Positions 21,633-33,858 of a stretch of 64,000 bases of DNA are shown here, piece after piece. The translations under genes and the position numbers were made by a program. The stretch comes from Byssothecium circinans (Eukaryota > Ascomycota > Dothideomycetes > Pleosporales > Massarinaceae): assembly GCA_010015675.1 (NCBI GenBank), contig ML976988.1, positions 200,806-264,805 of the forward strand. The letters run 5' to 3'. The notes under the pieces were generated by a model. It made no database searches and was not told the origin of the DNA. It saw only the letters and a list, made by a program, of their open reading frames with translations. The first letter of the stretch is position 1; every line of letters begins with the position of its first letter.

Positions 21633-22970
21633 AGAGAAAGCAATTGGGGAAGGAATTCTGTCCGTTCAAGGGATATGGTGACCTTGGATGCTGTATGGCT
21701 GGGAAGGTGTCTGAATTGATGCCGGAGGATTGGCTAAAGTGAGGAGATGATACCTTTTTTGCTCATGAAGCTCCCACTCAAGCCGAGCCGAATCGTAGCA
21801 AATCCAAGCTCTGGACGTCCTAAAGGCCCGCAGAATAGGGCCCCCGGAAGGCCCAAAGGATATGCTTGGACAGCGGCTTCCGAGAATCTATCCGCACGTC
21901 CCACGCGCAGTCGGAGGGCATGGTGCGGTGCTGTACGAGATCATGACCACAGCAAGTCTTTGCCAAGTCCAAATCCCCCAGGGTTTCGCTGGACATTTGA
22001 TACATGAGTCTCGTATGTTGTTGACGCAAGAGAGAGCCGCATACCACAGATTACTACGAGCATAATGTTCATCTCATGAATCGAGCACATCAAAAAAAAA
22101 AAACCCCCGCCACTTCAGTAGTCCACGTACAAAACCACAACAACAAATACCAATCCATCCAGCGCCATCATCAACGTTTCTCTTTCTTCCATCACAAACC
22201 TATAAGTTTCCATACACAGCTTAGCGAGACGAAGATACTGAACGCTCAGGCCACCTGAACCACCCTTTTTACAATTCGGATTCCCCCGCTCCCAACACTG
22301 CATATACGCACTCTATCAATCAATTTAGCAATACTATTGTTAAGAGATTTCATGCCAACGTCAATACCAGACATTAGTCAGCCCATGAATTGAATGTTGA
22401 AGAGTTACTGAGACGGTATGTGGGTGTGACGTTGCAATTGACATCAATATTTAACAAGCTCAAGCAAAACATAACAACAGTACCGATACCAAACCACAAC
22501 TCCTCACACAATCCCCACCCTCACAACAGACTATGAAAAGCTTAACTCAGCTAAAACAAACTGTTAACACATGCATACATGATCGTACAATTTTAAAATA
22601 GGTGGGTAGGTAAGTGGGTAGACAGGTAGCTACAAGAACACAAATCATACACAGAGTAATCATTACTTTCGTCCCGCCTCGTTCCGTCCCGGCCCCTCCC
22701 CGTCCTGTCCCGCCTATGATATAAATGACTGCATGGGGAATAGAGCAAAAAAGGGGGAGAGGAAAAACAAGTGCCACGAGAAAATAAAAACAAAAAAAAG
22801 CCGCCGACTACAAAAGGGAAACGCTTGTGTGAGCTCCATGGCCATGGCCAAGGCCAAGGCGAACGAAAGAAAATGTTTATTTACGCTCCCTCTCTCTCCA
22901 TGATGTCGGTGGATGAAGACCAGCTCGAAAAAGCAAAAGCCAGCAACACACGCGGCATTGCTTTTTAGAA
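21633..22970. other. Convergent intergenic region, AT-rich
   Basis: Lies between the 3' ends of trs20 and the KDEL-repeat gene. It is AT-rich from about 22060 to 22800, with an A12 run at 22091-22102 and no credible open frame. Probably the two 3' untranslated regions plus spacer. Confidence 0.6.
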
Positions 22971-25900
22971 TCACAGCTCATCTTTAACACGCTGCGTAGC
23001 GGATGAAGCAGCGCTACCAGCCTTATCCGCCGCCTCTCCCGCGTTCTTCGAGGCGGAGGCATATATATCTGCAACCTTCGAATTGGCTGCTTCGACAGCT
23101 GCGGCAAGTCTGCTGCTCGCACTCTCAACAGCGCCTTGCTCGGGACCATGAAGAGCTGAGCTGACGGCAGAGCTAACCGCCGAAGCCGCACTCGCTGCCT
23201 TCTCGCTAGCGACAGACGAGATCGAACTGCGAGCGCTTGAAGCACCGCTGGCGGCAGATGCGACGTATCCGGAAGCAGTTGGTGTACCGTAGATGGCCTC
23301 GCTGATCGCGGCCTGGGCACTGGAGGCTACGGCACGGAAGTTATCTTGTGCTTGCTGGGTGCCATAAATAGCTTCACTGGCTTTGGACTGAACCGAGGAG
23401 TATGCGCTAGCGATGGACTCGCTGGCTTGTTCAACGGTTCCCTTTTGGGTGCCTACAATTGGGGTAGAGAGTTAGTCATGCTCATGAAAAGGCGACAGTA
23501 TAGAATGGGATACTGTGGACGGGGAACATTATGGGCTTACTTACCATAAACGGCGAGAGACGCGCTTTCTACAGCGGCGTTGAGTTGCTCATTTGCCTGA
23601 CTGAGGATGGTCTCAATGGCTGGTGGGGGAGTGAAGATTGAGCTAACGACGGAGGAAGCGGAAGCATACGCATCTGCGGCGTACTCGCTCACGGCCTCGT
23701 AACTTTCACCAGCATATGAGCTGGCCACTTCATAATTCTGAGAAGCATAGGAATTGACCGAAGATACAGCGGCAGGTATGCCAGTAGCATAAGCAGATGA
23801 GAATCGCAGCATGACACTCTCAGTGAAATCAGGCTCCTTGCCGACGACTAGCTCTGATATCAATGCCTGAACTGAGGAATACTGGGCGGCGGCATGCACG
23901 GTGGCTTGTGCGGCATAAGCTCCAGCTTGAGAGTACACAGAGTTTGGCCAGGGAGTCGGTGCTCCGTAGACCTGGCTGCTGGCTTGAGCAATGAGGCTAT
24001 CCCAATTCTGGCTGGCCTGAGAAGCGACTGACTCTGTCCATGGGGTCTCGGAGCCGACGACAGAGGAGCTGACCTGGGAGGCTAGTGATTCGGCAGCTCC
24101 GCTAGCTTTCGATGCGGCAGATTTGACAGATGCGGACGCGTCTGAAGCAACGGATTCAGCCCATGGCGTTTCGGTTCCGATGACGTTGGAGCTGGCTCGA
24201 GAGGCGAGAGATTCTGCGGTCTTGGAAGCTGCAGAAGCAAGAGACGCAACTGTTCCTTGCTCGGGCCCGTAGACAGCGCTAGAGGCTGCTCCAAGGAAGT
24301 CAGAGTATCGAGCATGGGCAAGACTAGAAAGACAATATCAGCAAAGCTAGTCACGAGAAGTGTTGGTATAGTACATACCCAATGGCTTCATAATACTGGC
24401 GTCGCGCACTGTCCAGAGCTGGGGTAGGCTGTGCTGTGAATTGAGCAGAAGCAGCACTGAGACCCTCTGCTAGTCTAGAAGATGCAATCGAAGACACTGA
24501 TTCGAAGTATCCTTGGGTGGGACCTGCAGCATAGTTCTTAACAGATTCAGTGATTTGCAAGGCGACTTGTAGTCTTTCATTGGCGGCGGCGAGAGAATCG
24601 GAATAAGCTTTCTCGACCATAGAGAGCATGGTCTCATGAGCAGGTTTGGGAGTTCCGGATACCAGTACTGAAAGCTGAGACTTTGCATTGGAGTACTGCG
24701 CATTAGCAAGACTAACAGCATCATTGTATCGAGAGCTGGCCTGAACTTGGACTGACTCGAAGACGGCGGTAGGGGTCGGTGTGCCATAGATCGCGTACGA
24801 AGCTGCTGTTACAGCCTGAGCAAATCTTTCCGATGCAATGCTTGTTGCACTCTCGACAGGTTTCTGTTCTGTTCCATACAAGGCGGTGGAGGCGGCAGCG
24901 AGAGCTTTGAAGTATTGATCACTTGCCAATGAGGTGACAGACTCAGCTGAGCCTTGCGTTTTCTTCGATCCGAGGAGAGCTTCGCTGACAGCCCGCGTGA
25001 GATCTGCAGCCCGATCACCAGCTTCGGAAAACAGACTTTGGGCTTTCTGTGAGTATGTGTCTGCCTCGTCATCGTCATCGATCACATCGTCAAAAACAAT
25101 TTGCTTAGCCTCAGCAATGATTTGAGCGTCAACACCACCTAAGACCTTTTTCGGGGCCGAGGAAGCAGCTGATACTACCTGCTTGGGGCTTTCTTTTGCA
25201 GCCTCAGTTGCCGCCTCCGCATCCTTTGACACCTCGGATGCACCACTGCTTGCACTAGATTTCGCTTGTGTAGCAGCCTGCGAGGCTTTAGAGGAGGCCT
25301 TGGAAACTTGCGACTTCAGTTCGGATGCGAGACTCTCGCCAACAGGAGTCTCGGAGCCAGCTACCGAGCCGGACGCTTTGGACGAAGCAATAGAGGCAGA
25401 CTCGGCAACCTTTGATGATGCGGTTAACAGAGACGCTTGAACGACAGAAGCAATGCTTTCAGTGGCTGGCGTTTCTGAACCCAAAATTGCCTCTGATGCT
25501 TTTGAAGAAACCTCTTGCGCGTTTTCGAGAACTTGCTGGGCACCGTTGAAAATTCGAACGGGGACCTAGAGGAGAGATCAGCAAAAGTCATACGATATTC
25601 CTAAAGTCCGAACCTACATTCTTGCTTGAAAAGTCGTCCGTTGCATCTTCGGCCCAAATCTTCCATTTAGAAACATCCTTCAAACGGACAAGCTCATTGA
25701 CCGAAGTCGACACGATTGACATGGCCTTGTCTTCAAGCTTCGTAGCCTCTTCGTGCGCGATCCGTAGACCTTCGTGTTTCGAACCGACGGCTTCGACTTC
25801 TGCTTGCCACTCTGTGAGGGTATTTCTTAGCTTGTGATAATTCTGCCAATCCTTGTAGGTCACACCATCGAGCCATGCCCAGCGCATGCCCACTTCTTGC

Positions 25901-27450
25901 AGACCTAGTCCATGGATCTTCTCAAGAACCTCGACTGTGCTTTCAACCGCGGATTTGACCAGGTTGTCAGTCTCTTCGTCGTATGAAACCTTCCAAGCAC
26001 GGATGGCTTCCGCCTTCTTCTTGATGCCAAGACCGAGTTCACGGGTCTTGTAAGAACATTTCTCAAAAGCCGAATCCAAGTCCTTCTCAGTCGGATTCTG
26101 CGGAACGCTTTTCACGGTTTTGATGATGAACTTCTTGAGACTGGAGATGGCCGAGTCGGATGTTTCTTCAAGTTGGACCACTAGAGCTGCGCCGTGTCCG
26201 TTGGCTCCGTTCTCGACCTGACGTTTGGTGATCTCAGCGACCCGTGTTTCCAGGTCCTCTGCACCTTTGTCGGCTGCTGTGGCAAATTTAGTTTGCCAAT
26301 TGCGCAAGTCATTTGCGAGTTTCTTTTTGAGCTCTTCCCCTGTAGGCTGTGGTCTCTTTGAGACGGTGGAAGACGATGTCTGAGTCTCTTCGCTAGCCGT
26401 GCTGGAGTCTCCTCCGAAAAAGTCGTCGAGAACCTTCCAACCAGACGCAGTGGCCGCAGACGCTACGCTGGAGATCGAAGAGGCGACGGCGGTGGGGGCG
26501 GTTTCGGTGGAGCTGGAAAGTGTGCTACTCTCAGGTTCGACTGCCTCAATGATGGACTCAACCTTCTGCTGGTCTTTGTACCGTCCAAGTCGCTCGCGGA
26601 TCCGAACTAGCTGGGGCTCCACGTTATCGCCATAAAGGACTCGTATGTGCGGCCACAGTGTGCGAGAGATGAATCTCCAGGAGGCATCTTTGGCGATTAG
26701 AACGTTGGGGAAGATGATGTGGGACACTATGTGATGTCCATGGGCATAGCCTTGACGCGCATATGGGAGCACTGTTTCATAAGCTGGATAGATGCTCAGG
26801 TGGTAAATCTCGACGAGGCTCTCCTTAGTCTGCTCGTAGAAGGGGTGAACGGCCTCTACCACCTTATCCACATGCGGGGCTAGATGCTGGTCGTATTGGC
26901 CCTTTGCCTGCGTCTGAACATTCTCAAGCTGGGGGCGCACGGTCCTGGACCACTCCGCTTCGGCGTACTTTTGGGCTTGCTCGACGCGGTGAGCACCGTA
27001 TGTGGCGTATGCGTCTTTGGTAAATGCGGAAACAGGCGTATATACTTCCTGGTCTACGAGGTCCACATATGGCTGAACTTTCTCGACCTGCGGGGCAACG
27101 TATGCATGGTAGTATGGATCGAGGTACGGTGCGGCGTAGGATCGGGCGTGCAGGTAGGGCTTGCAAACTTGCGGCGACGATTCGGACAGTTTTGTTAAGG
27201 AGGATGGGCATCGGAAGACGAAGGTAACGATCAGATACCATGAAATCAGTCTTCCAATTACGCTGGCCAGCCTGCCCGTCACGGTCCTCCTCGGCCTCGC
27301 CCGCTTGGATGACGGCATTATAGCACCAGAAGTGTTTATTTTCGATTGATCGGCGTGGCCGTTGAGGTGGCCGTTCAGGTGGCCATTCGCCTGACCGTTG
27401 GGTGTGGCCTTTTTGCCTTTCTTCACACGATTGTTGCTGGGAGCAGCCAT
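22971..27450 (-). CDS. Large signal-anchored Ala/Ser-rich repeat protein with C-terminal KDEL
   Basis: Four exons on the minus strand (27450-25618, 25565-24379, 24323-23545, 23452-22971) give 1426 aa with all joins in frame. Residues 1-55 are polar and basic with NGHLNGHLNGH. A hydrophobic segment follows at about 61-81 (LISWYLIVTFVF) directly after RARPRR, the pattern of a type II signal anchor. Residues 85-300 are amphipathic and aromatic-rich. Residues 380-600 are a charged helical domain. From about 612 to the end there are at least 16 units of about 35-45 residues: an Ala/Ser/Val-rich helix followed by a turn such as YGTPTP, YGPEQG or GSETPW. The last residues are RVKDEL, an ER-lumen retrieval signal. 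The predicted topology (cytosolic N-terminus, lumenal C-terminus) agrees with that signal. I know no function; an ER-lumenal structural or lipid-interacting role is inference. Confidence 0.85.
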
Positions 27451-28285
27451 GGCTGCAGCACCAAAGCCTGCGTCTGCAATCGAGGTATCGTGCTGCGGGT
27501 GCCAACGGGGTTGCTCGCGTGCAGACTGGCGCGTGTGAGATGGTAGTGACGGGCCTCTGTTGCGGAGGTTAGTGTGAATATATACAAGGCGGAATGTTGG
27601 GAAAGTAGGAGACTTGCAGTGTGAAGGCGACCGCGTACTGTATAGAACTCTGCGATGGAGTTGTTGATGGATGAGCGTGGATGCACTAGCAGCCGAGCTT
27701 TAGCAGGATACAGGTACAGGGATGATGTCAGAGCACGTGAAAGGCGTAGCACGAGTGGGCCAACTCTGAACTGGTCGTTCAAGCAAGATTACGATGCAGG
27801 TTCAAGTTCATCCGATGGATAGCGTCATTCGCAGTGGGAAGAAGAAGGTAGGAAATATCTAGGTTTGCGGAACACGACGGGGGACTTTTGGATTGGGTTA
27901 AGGCTCGTTCGAGAGTGCCTCAGATGCTGCAGGTGCAACTCCTAGAAGCAGCTTGAGGAGCCGCGATGCTCTGGTCACGCGCTGCAGCGCCTGTTTCTTT
28001 GTTTGTTTGTTTGTACACGTATATTTAAATGCGCACTATTGCTCTAGGACATCCAGTAACGGACAGCCTGCAGCGCGTATTGCTTTTCAACCATTATCGA
28101 ATTGATGTAATCCTAGAGCTGCAAGATTACGTGCAGCGCGCGGTGGCAAGGCCTTAGCTCCGGTTCCGACTACTCAACTCCACAATACAACCACAACGCC
28201 AACGACAACACCTCCCCCTCCCCTAGACACCTCCGATGCCCTCGCTCCCTTGTGCCCACAGTCCGCTGTCGGATCTCTGGACATC
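27451..28285. promoter_or_regulatory. Divergent promoter region, KDEL-repeat protein / Doa10
   Basis: 835 bp separate the start codons of two divergent ER-related genes. A TTTG microsatellite (about 27998-28014) precedes a TATTTAAA-like AT box near 28021-28028. Short Arg-rich frames across 27423-27782 are not convincing genes. Confidence 0.5.
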
Positions 28286-31200
28286 ATGTACCGAGTAAAC
28301 TCCAACGCGTTAGAAGGCGACGTCCCCGGGCCCGCGACCGCACCTCCGCCCCGCCGCACTGCCAACGTCGCCGCATCCAGCGATAGAGCAGCAGAAGATG
28401 CCGACACCTGTCGAATATGTAGGGGAGAGGGAACTGCTGATGAGCCGCTCTTCTACCCGTGCAAATGCAGCGGAAGCATCAAATACGTGCACCAGGAGTG
28501 CCTCATGGAGTGGCTGTCGCATTCTCAGAAGAAGTACTGTGAACTGTGTAAGACGTCGTTCCGCTTCACGAAGCTCTACCACCCTGGCATGCCGAATTCC
28601 ATACCTACGTCCATCTTCATCCGTCGCGCGGCCTTGCATGTGCTGAGCATGTTCATGACCTGGTGCCGAGCTCTTCTCGTGGCTTCGGTCTGGTTAATTC
28701 TGTTGCCCTGGTACGTATCAGTATCGAACTTGCCACTAGTTTCGCTGACTCTATTAGGTGCATGCGCGTAGTCTGGAGAAGCCTCTTCTGGGTCGGTGAC
28801 GGGGGTTGGACCCGCGAAGAGACCGGATCGCAGTCCCCTCCCTCCCAATCACGCCTCCCCGAGACCTCATCCTTTTGGCCATTTTACGTCGAGATATTCC
28901 TCCTTGGAAGACACCAAGAAATCCCCCGAAAGGTTCCCGCCAACACGACCGCTTCGAATCATACTACCGTCGATTACCTGCGCAGTCCTTCCCTCCTCTC
29001 CGACATAACATTCCTCCACTGGTTCAAGTCACAGGCCGCGAACCGATTCGTTCTTGATGTCTTCGAAGGACAGATCATAACACTACTGGTAGTCGTTGCC
29101 TTCATTCTAATATTTTTAATTCGAGAATGGGTTGTACAACAACAACCTGTAATTAATATGGTGGCGCTGGGCGACAATGCAATTGCTCAGCAGGCACAAA
29201 TGCAGGACGAACATAACAATGCTAATGAGGAGGTTGATAGTGAGGAAGAGGAGGAGGATGGGCAAGAAGAAGAACAGGTTGTAGAAGAAGAAGAAGATGA
29301 CGAACCAACCAATGACGACCGATTAGCTAGGCCAGACCTCGACGACGCCCCCAGACAGCCAATGCCAAGTTCGCGGCGATCCTCAGCTGCAATAGAGGAC
29401 ACTCAGGAAGAATCTGCAGAGTCTTCGCCTTCGCAGAGACCAGTCATGCCAGCACGAGATCAATCTTCTGTCGCTGCAGAGATTCGAAGGGGCTTGGAAG
29501 AGAATCATACATGGTCTTTTGCCGACGTTCCACAATCTCAAGGAGATACAAGGAAGCCCGAGCCTAACAGTGTCCCTGATTCTTGGGAAGATGGGGGAAC
29601 GGAACACGCAGCAACCGGTGGTGCGGACCTAAACACAACCGAGCAGGATCCAGGGAGCGACAATAGTAGTGAGAGCTGGCAACAGATACCTGAGACGATG
29701 GTGGACAATCCCGAGCAGAAAGCTTCTGGGGAAGGTAAAGGCAAGGCAAAAGCGGTGGAGCCGGGACTGGACGACTCCACAGATATTCTTCCAGCACATT
29801 CTGAGGCTCAATTCCACCCACCGCTCGCTCCTCACTTGGAACCCCCAGCAGCTGAAAGTAACGACACTCCCACGGATGCGTCCGAGTGCGGCTCTGATTC
29901 GTATCGTGATACATTCGAGACTGACAACGAAGAAGCTACTGGGGAACAGCCAGCTGAGTTAATCAGAGAGCCATCCCCCACAACCCCCGAAAGAATAGAT
30001 GAGAATAGACAACATGGTCTGCCCCCTAATCGAAATTTCCGGGAACGGATCCTCGATTGGGTGTATCGAGACGTCGCTCAGGGGGTACCAGCACAAGAGG
30101 ACGTTGCAGATGATGAGGTTGTTGTCCAGGTCCTGGCTGATTTCGAACATTTCGACCAGATCGCCGCAAGAGGCAACGAACGAGCGGCCAACGCACCTAT
30201 TCAAGACCCTGAGGTAGCTGCCGCGGCAGCACAAGCAGGCATTGATGTGAACGACCAAGATGCCATTGATGATGCCGAGGATCTGGAAGGCATCATGGAG
30301 CTCATTGGCATGCAAGGCCCTCTCACCGGCCTATTCCAGAACGCCATGTTCAGCGCCGTTTTGATATCCGCAACACTGGCTTGCGCCGTCTGGCTTCCAT
30401 ACCTCTGGGGCAAGGTGGTGATACTGTTCATGGGCAGCCCTGTTGCGCTTTTCGTAAAGCTACCGCTCCAGATCATCGCTACACTAGCAGACTTATTCGT
30501 TGATGGGGCTCTCTGCATAACCGCCGGGCTCGTCTATGGCACTTTACAAGTTGCCAGTATAATCATCAAAGTCTGCACCCTCAATTACATGAACAGATTC
30601 ACGGAACGCCCTATCGGTCTGCTCACAGCACCGGCTTACAACATTGCAAACAATGCTGCAATCCGCCTTGGCAACCTTATTGCCGACTCGCCTCTGCTTC
30701 CTCCCCCGACCTATTTTCGACTGTCTATGAACTCGCATGTAGCGCTTCGTACGATTCAAAACATGACCTCTCATACTCTCAACCAAACTAGCTCAATGGT
30801 TACTACTCTCTGCGAGGAGTTCCCAGTAGAATCGGCTTCCAAAGCTGCTATCCACGCCCTTCGTCAGATGCCTGCTACAGTTCAATCAGCTACTGCAGCC
30901 ATCTATAATAAGTCAACTGAGATGCTATCTTGGCTTCTGACTACAAAGTCCTACAAAATTACCCTGGATCTTGATCTGGGCCATAACGTCAGTTTTGCTT
31001 ATGCCGCTCTCGAACATTGGACTGCGACTGATCGCTTGATTGCCGTGCTTGCTGGCTATGGCTTCTTTGCTCTTGCTGGCGCCATATACTTGAAGCGCAG
31101 CACTCCACTTACTTCGTCGCAGCAAGGCCAGAAAGTTGAGCGCATCCTATCCGAGGTTCTACAGCAAGCCGGCGGCGTGTTGAAAGTCATCCTCATCATC

Positions 31201-33002
31201 TCTATCGAGATGCTTATCTTCCCCCTCTACTGCGGACTCCTACTAGACATGGCGCTTCTGCCACTCTTCAAAGACGCAAGCTTATACACACGATGGCAAT
31301 TCACTCGGGAAAGTCCGTGGACAGCTGGATTTGTACATTGGTTCATTGGTACATGCTACATGTTCCACTTTGCCCTCTTCGTCTCTATGTGTCGCAAGAT
31401 ACTGCGCAAAGGCGTCCTCTACTTCATCCGCGACCCCGATGATCCGACTTTCCACCCAGTTCGGGATGTTCTCGAGCGTAGCGTCACCACCCAACTACGC
31501 AAAATAGCATTCAGCGGGTTGGTGTATGGTGGGCTAGTCATCGTTTGCCTGGGCGGTGTTGTGTGGATCCTCGATCAGGCTACTGTTGATGTTCTTCCTA
31601 TTCATTGGGTCTCTCACGCACCGTCCCTGGAGTTCCCGCTCGACCTACTTTTCTACAATTTCCTGACTCCCGTCGTCATCAAATTCTACAAGCCAAGCGA
31701 TGGCCTCCACGCTGTTTCAAAGTGGTGGTTCAAAATCTGTGCGCGCTTTCTGCGCATGTCCAACTTCCTCTTTGGCGACAAGAACGGGGATGAAGAAGGC
31801 CGAAAGGTCAATGGCGAGATGGTCTTTGAGGGCAAGTACGTGCGCGCACCCGCCTCAGATCAAGTCCGCATCCCGAAAGGCGACCCCGTCTTCGTTGAAG
31901 TCGACAAGGACAACGTTCGCAAAGATGGCAACAACGAAGGAGGTGGAGTGCATAACTCTAGTAATTTGGTGACCAAGGTGTATATTCCGCCATGGTTCCG
32001 CGTCCGTATCGCTCTCTTCGTCTTCACGATTTGGATCTTTGCTGCCATTACAGGAATTAGCGTGACCATTATCCCCCTCATTTTCGGTCGCTACCTCTTC
32101 TCGCTCTTCCTACCCAAGCACATCGAAATGAACGATATCCATGCCTTCTCCTTGGGCATCTACACTCTTGGCAGGTACGTCCACATCCCACCCCAATTTT
32201 CCAGTCACCCTTCAATCTCTCAGATCGACCTTCATGAACAAATACACTAACGTAGCACAGCATGGTCTACACCCTCTACCAAGCCTACAAATTCATCTCC
32301 TCCCTGCACCCCATCCCCTCACCCCTCGCAACCCTCTACAACATCTCACACACGACTCTCCGCGTCAGTCTACACGCCCTGCGCTTCGCATACGTCTGGA
32401 CCTCGCTCATCCTTCTCATCCCTCTCCTCTTCGCCATCCTCATCGAACTCTACCTCCTCATGCCCCTACACGCCTACTTCGGACCCTCGGAGCCCCACGT
32501 CATCCACGTCATCCAAGACTGGACCCTCGGCTTCTTGTACGCGCGCCTCGCCGCCCGCATCATCTTTTCGAACCGCGCTTCGCGACCTGCCCGCGCCTTC
32601 TCCGCCGTCATCGCTGACGGTTATATGAATCCCAATGCGCAGATAACGACGAGGTGTTTCCTCCTCCCCACTCTGGCGCTCTTCTTGGTCGCGATAAGCT
32701 TCCCTGCGCTCTTCGCGGTCGTGACAATGAAGACGATTCTGTGGGGTGCGAGTGATGTGGTCAAGGCGCAGGTCTGGCGCTTCTGCTATCCTGCGCTCGG
32801 GCTGGCGGGGGCGGCTGTCTGGGCGGCGAAGGAGGGTGTCGGTGTCGTGGGGAGGTGGAGGATGGTGGTGCGGGATGAGGTTTATCTGATTGGGGAGCGG
32901 TTGCATAATTTTGGGGAGAGGAGGGTTAGGGTTGGCCGGGGGAGGGAGGCCGAGACCGAGGCCGAGGTGGAGGTGGAGGTGGGGAGGGCTGGGGGCGCGT
33001 AG
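28286..33002 (+). CDS. doa10: ERAD-associated RING-CH E3 ubiquitin ligase Doa10 (Ssm4 / MARCH6 family)
   Basis: Membrane ubiquitin ligase of the ER and inner nuclear membrane that marks misfolded and short-lived proteins for proteasomal degradation. Three exons (28286-28710, 28758-32174, 32261-33002) give 1527 aa, in the family range. The start is the first ATG of the frame. An N-terminal RING-CH (C4HC3) finger uses C42, C45, C59, C61, H69, C72, C85 and C88, followed by SFRFTKLYHPG and the first membrane helices. A very acidic disordered stretch (about residues 300-420, EEEEDGQEEEQVVEEEEDDE) lies between the early helices and the long polytopic remainder. Many further hydrophobic helices run to the C-terminus, including the region around residues 690-780. 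The introns are 47 and 86 nt. It is transcribed away from the KDEL-repeat gene. Confidence 0.95.
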
Positions 33003-33030
33003 GTGTTATAGTAGTGTAGAGTTGAAGATG

Positions 33031-33194
33031 GGAATGGGAATGGAAATGGAAATGGAAATGGAAATGGAAATGGAAATGGAAATGGAAATGGAAATGGAAA
33101 TGGAAATGGANNNNNNNNNNAATGGAAATGGAAATGGAAATGGAAATGGAAATGGAAATGGAAATGGAAATGGAAATGGAAATGGAAATGGATG
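33031..33194. repeat. GGAAAT hexanucleotide array interrupted by an assembly gap
   Basis: Nearly perfect hexamer units run from about 33031 to 33194, broken by ten Ns at 33111-33120. The array begins about 29 bases after the doa10 stop codon, so it probably lies in the doa10 3' untranslated region. Open frames crossing it (Met-Glu or Phe-His repeats) are artefacts of the repeat. The true array length is unknown because of the gap. Confidence 0.95.
33111..33120. other. Assembly gap (ten Ns)
   Basis: The only run of unknown bases in the window. It sits inside the hexanucleotide array, where short reads cannot be placed. Confidence 1.
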
Positions 33195-33417
33195 GGTTTG
33201 GTTCGGCATTTGTGGGTTCGAGGCATGATTGATATGGCTGATGAAGGTGAATGGCAGGACTGTGTCGATGCGGTAGATGGTTAGTTTTTGAGTAGTGGTG
33301 GTTTTTTGCGAATACACGCACGCGCGTTTATTCTTTGAAATCTTTTGTTGGATAGAGATGGTTAGGTGTATCATGCTCAGAGTGTTCTCTATGCGGCGTA
33401 TTGGGGGGAAACTGGTT

Positions 33418-33446
33418 GTACCGCACCGTACCGTACCGTACCGTAC
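33418..33446. repeat. GTACC pentanucleotide microsatellite
   Basis: Five to six units of GTACC/CCGTA, the first of them imperfect, in the convergent spacer. Confidence 0.85.
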
Positions 33447-33858
33447 AGTAGAGGGATCATGGTTCATATCATTGATTCGGTGTTCTATACTACATATAAC
33501 CAGTCTGTCAGGCGAGCTTGGTCAATCCGTCCATTGCATTCCATCCCATCCCATCCTAATACGTGCATGCCCAAAAGATTCCTCGTATTTGCCAAGTCAA
33601 TTCAGTCCATGCACCCATCATCATATACAGTAAGTACCAGTGCGCGAATCCTGCAACACTTTCAACAGGTTAAAACCGTAAAGAAAGCGTTGCAAGACCT
33701 TTGGCACACACTGGCTGTACAGCATGGTATAAACAAGCTGTAAACACTCTAGACTCGCTCGCTCGCTCGCTATACACATGTCCATCTCATAACCATCGCT
33801 TCCAAAAAACGCCGGGGTAAAATGCAAAAAGCCGTGATGATCAACGCAACGACGTCGT

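Larger units (their letters stand above)
33003..33858. other. Convergent intergenic region with microsatellites and assembly gap
   Basis: Lies between the 3' ends of doa10 (+) and the 457-aa membrane protein gene (-). It holds the GGAAAT array with the assembly gap, a GTACC pentamer run (33418-33446) and a CTCG run (33753-33770). No gene. Confidence 0.7.

Noticed and set aside
24082..24354. A separate minus-strand open frame of 90 codons
   Set aside because: It overlaps exon 3 of the KDEL-repeat gene in another frame and lacks its repeat pattern, so it is a shadow frame.
32882..33467. Open frames with Phe-His, Ile-Ser or Met-Glu repeats
   Set aside because: They are readings of the GGAAAT microsatellite and run across the N gap.
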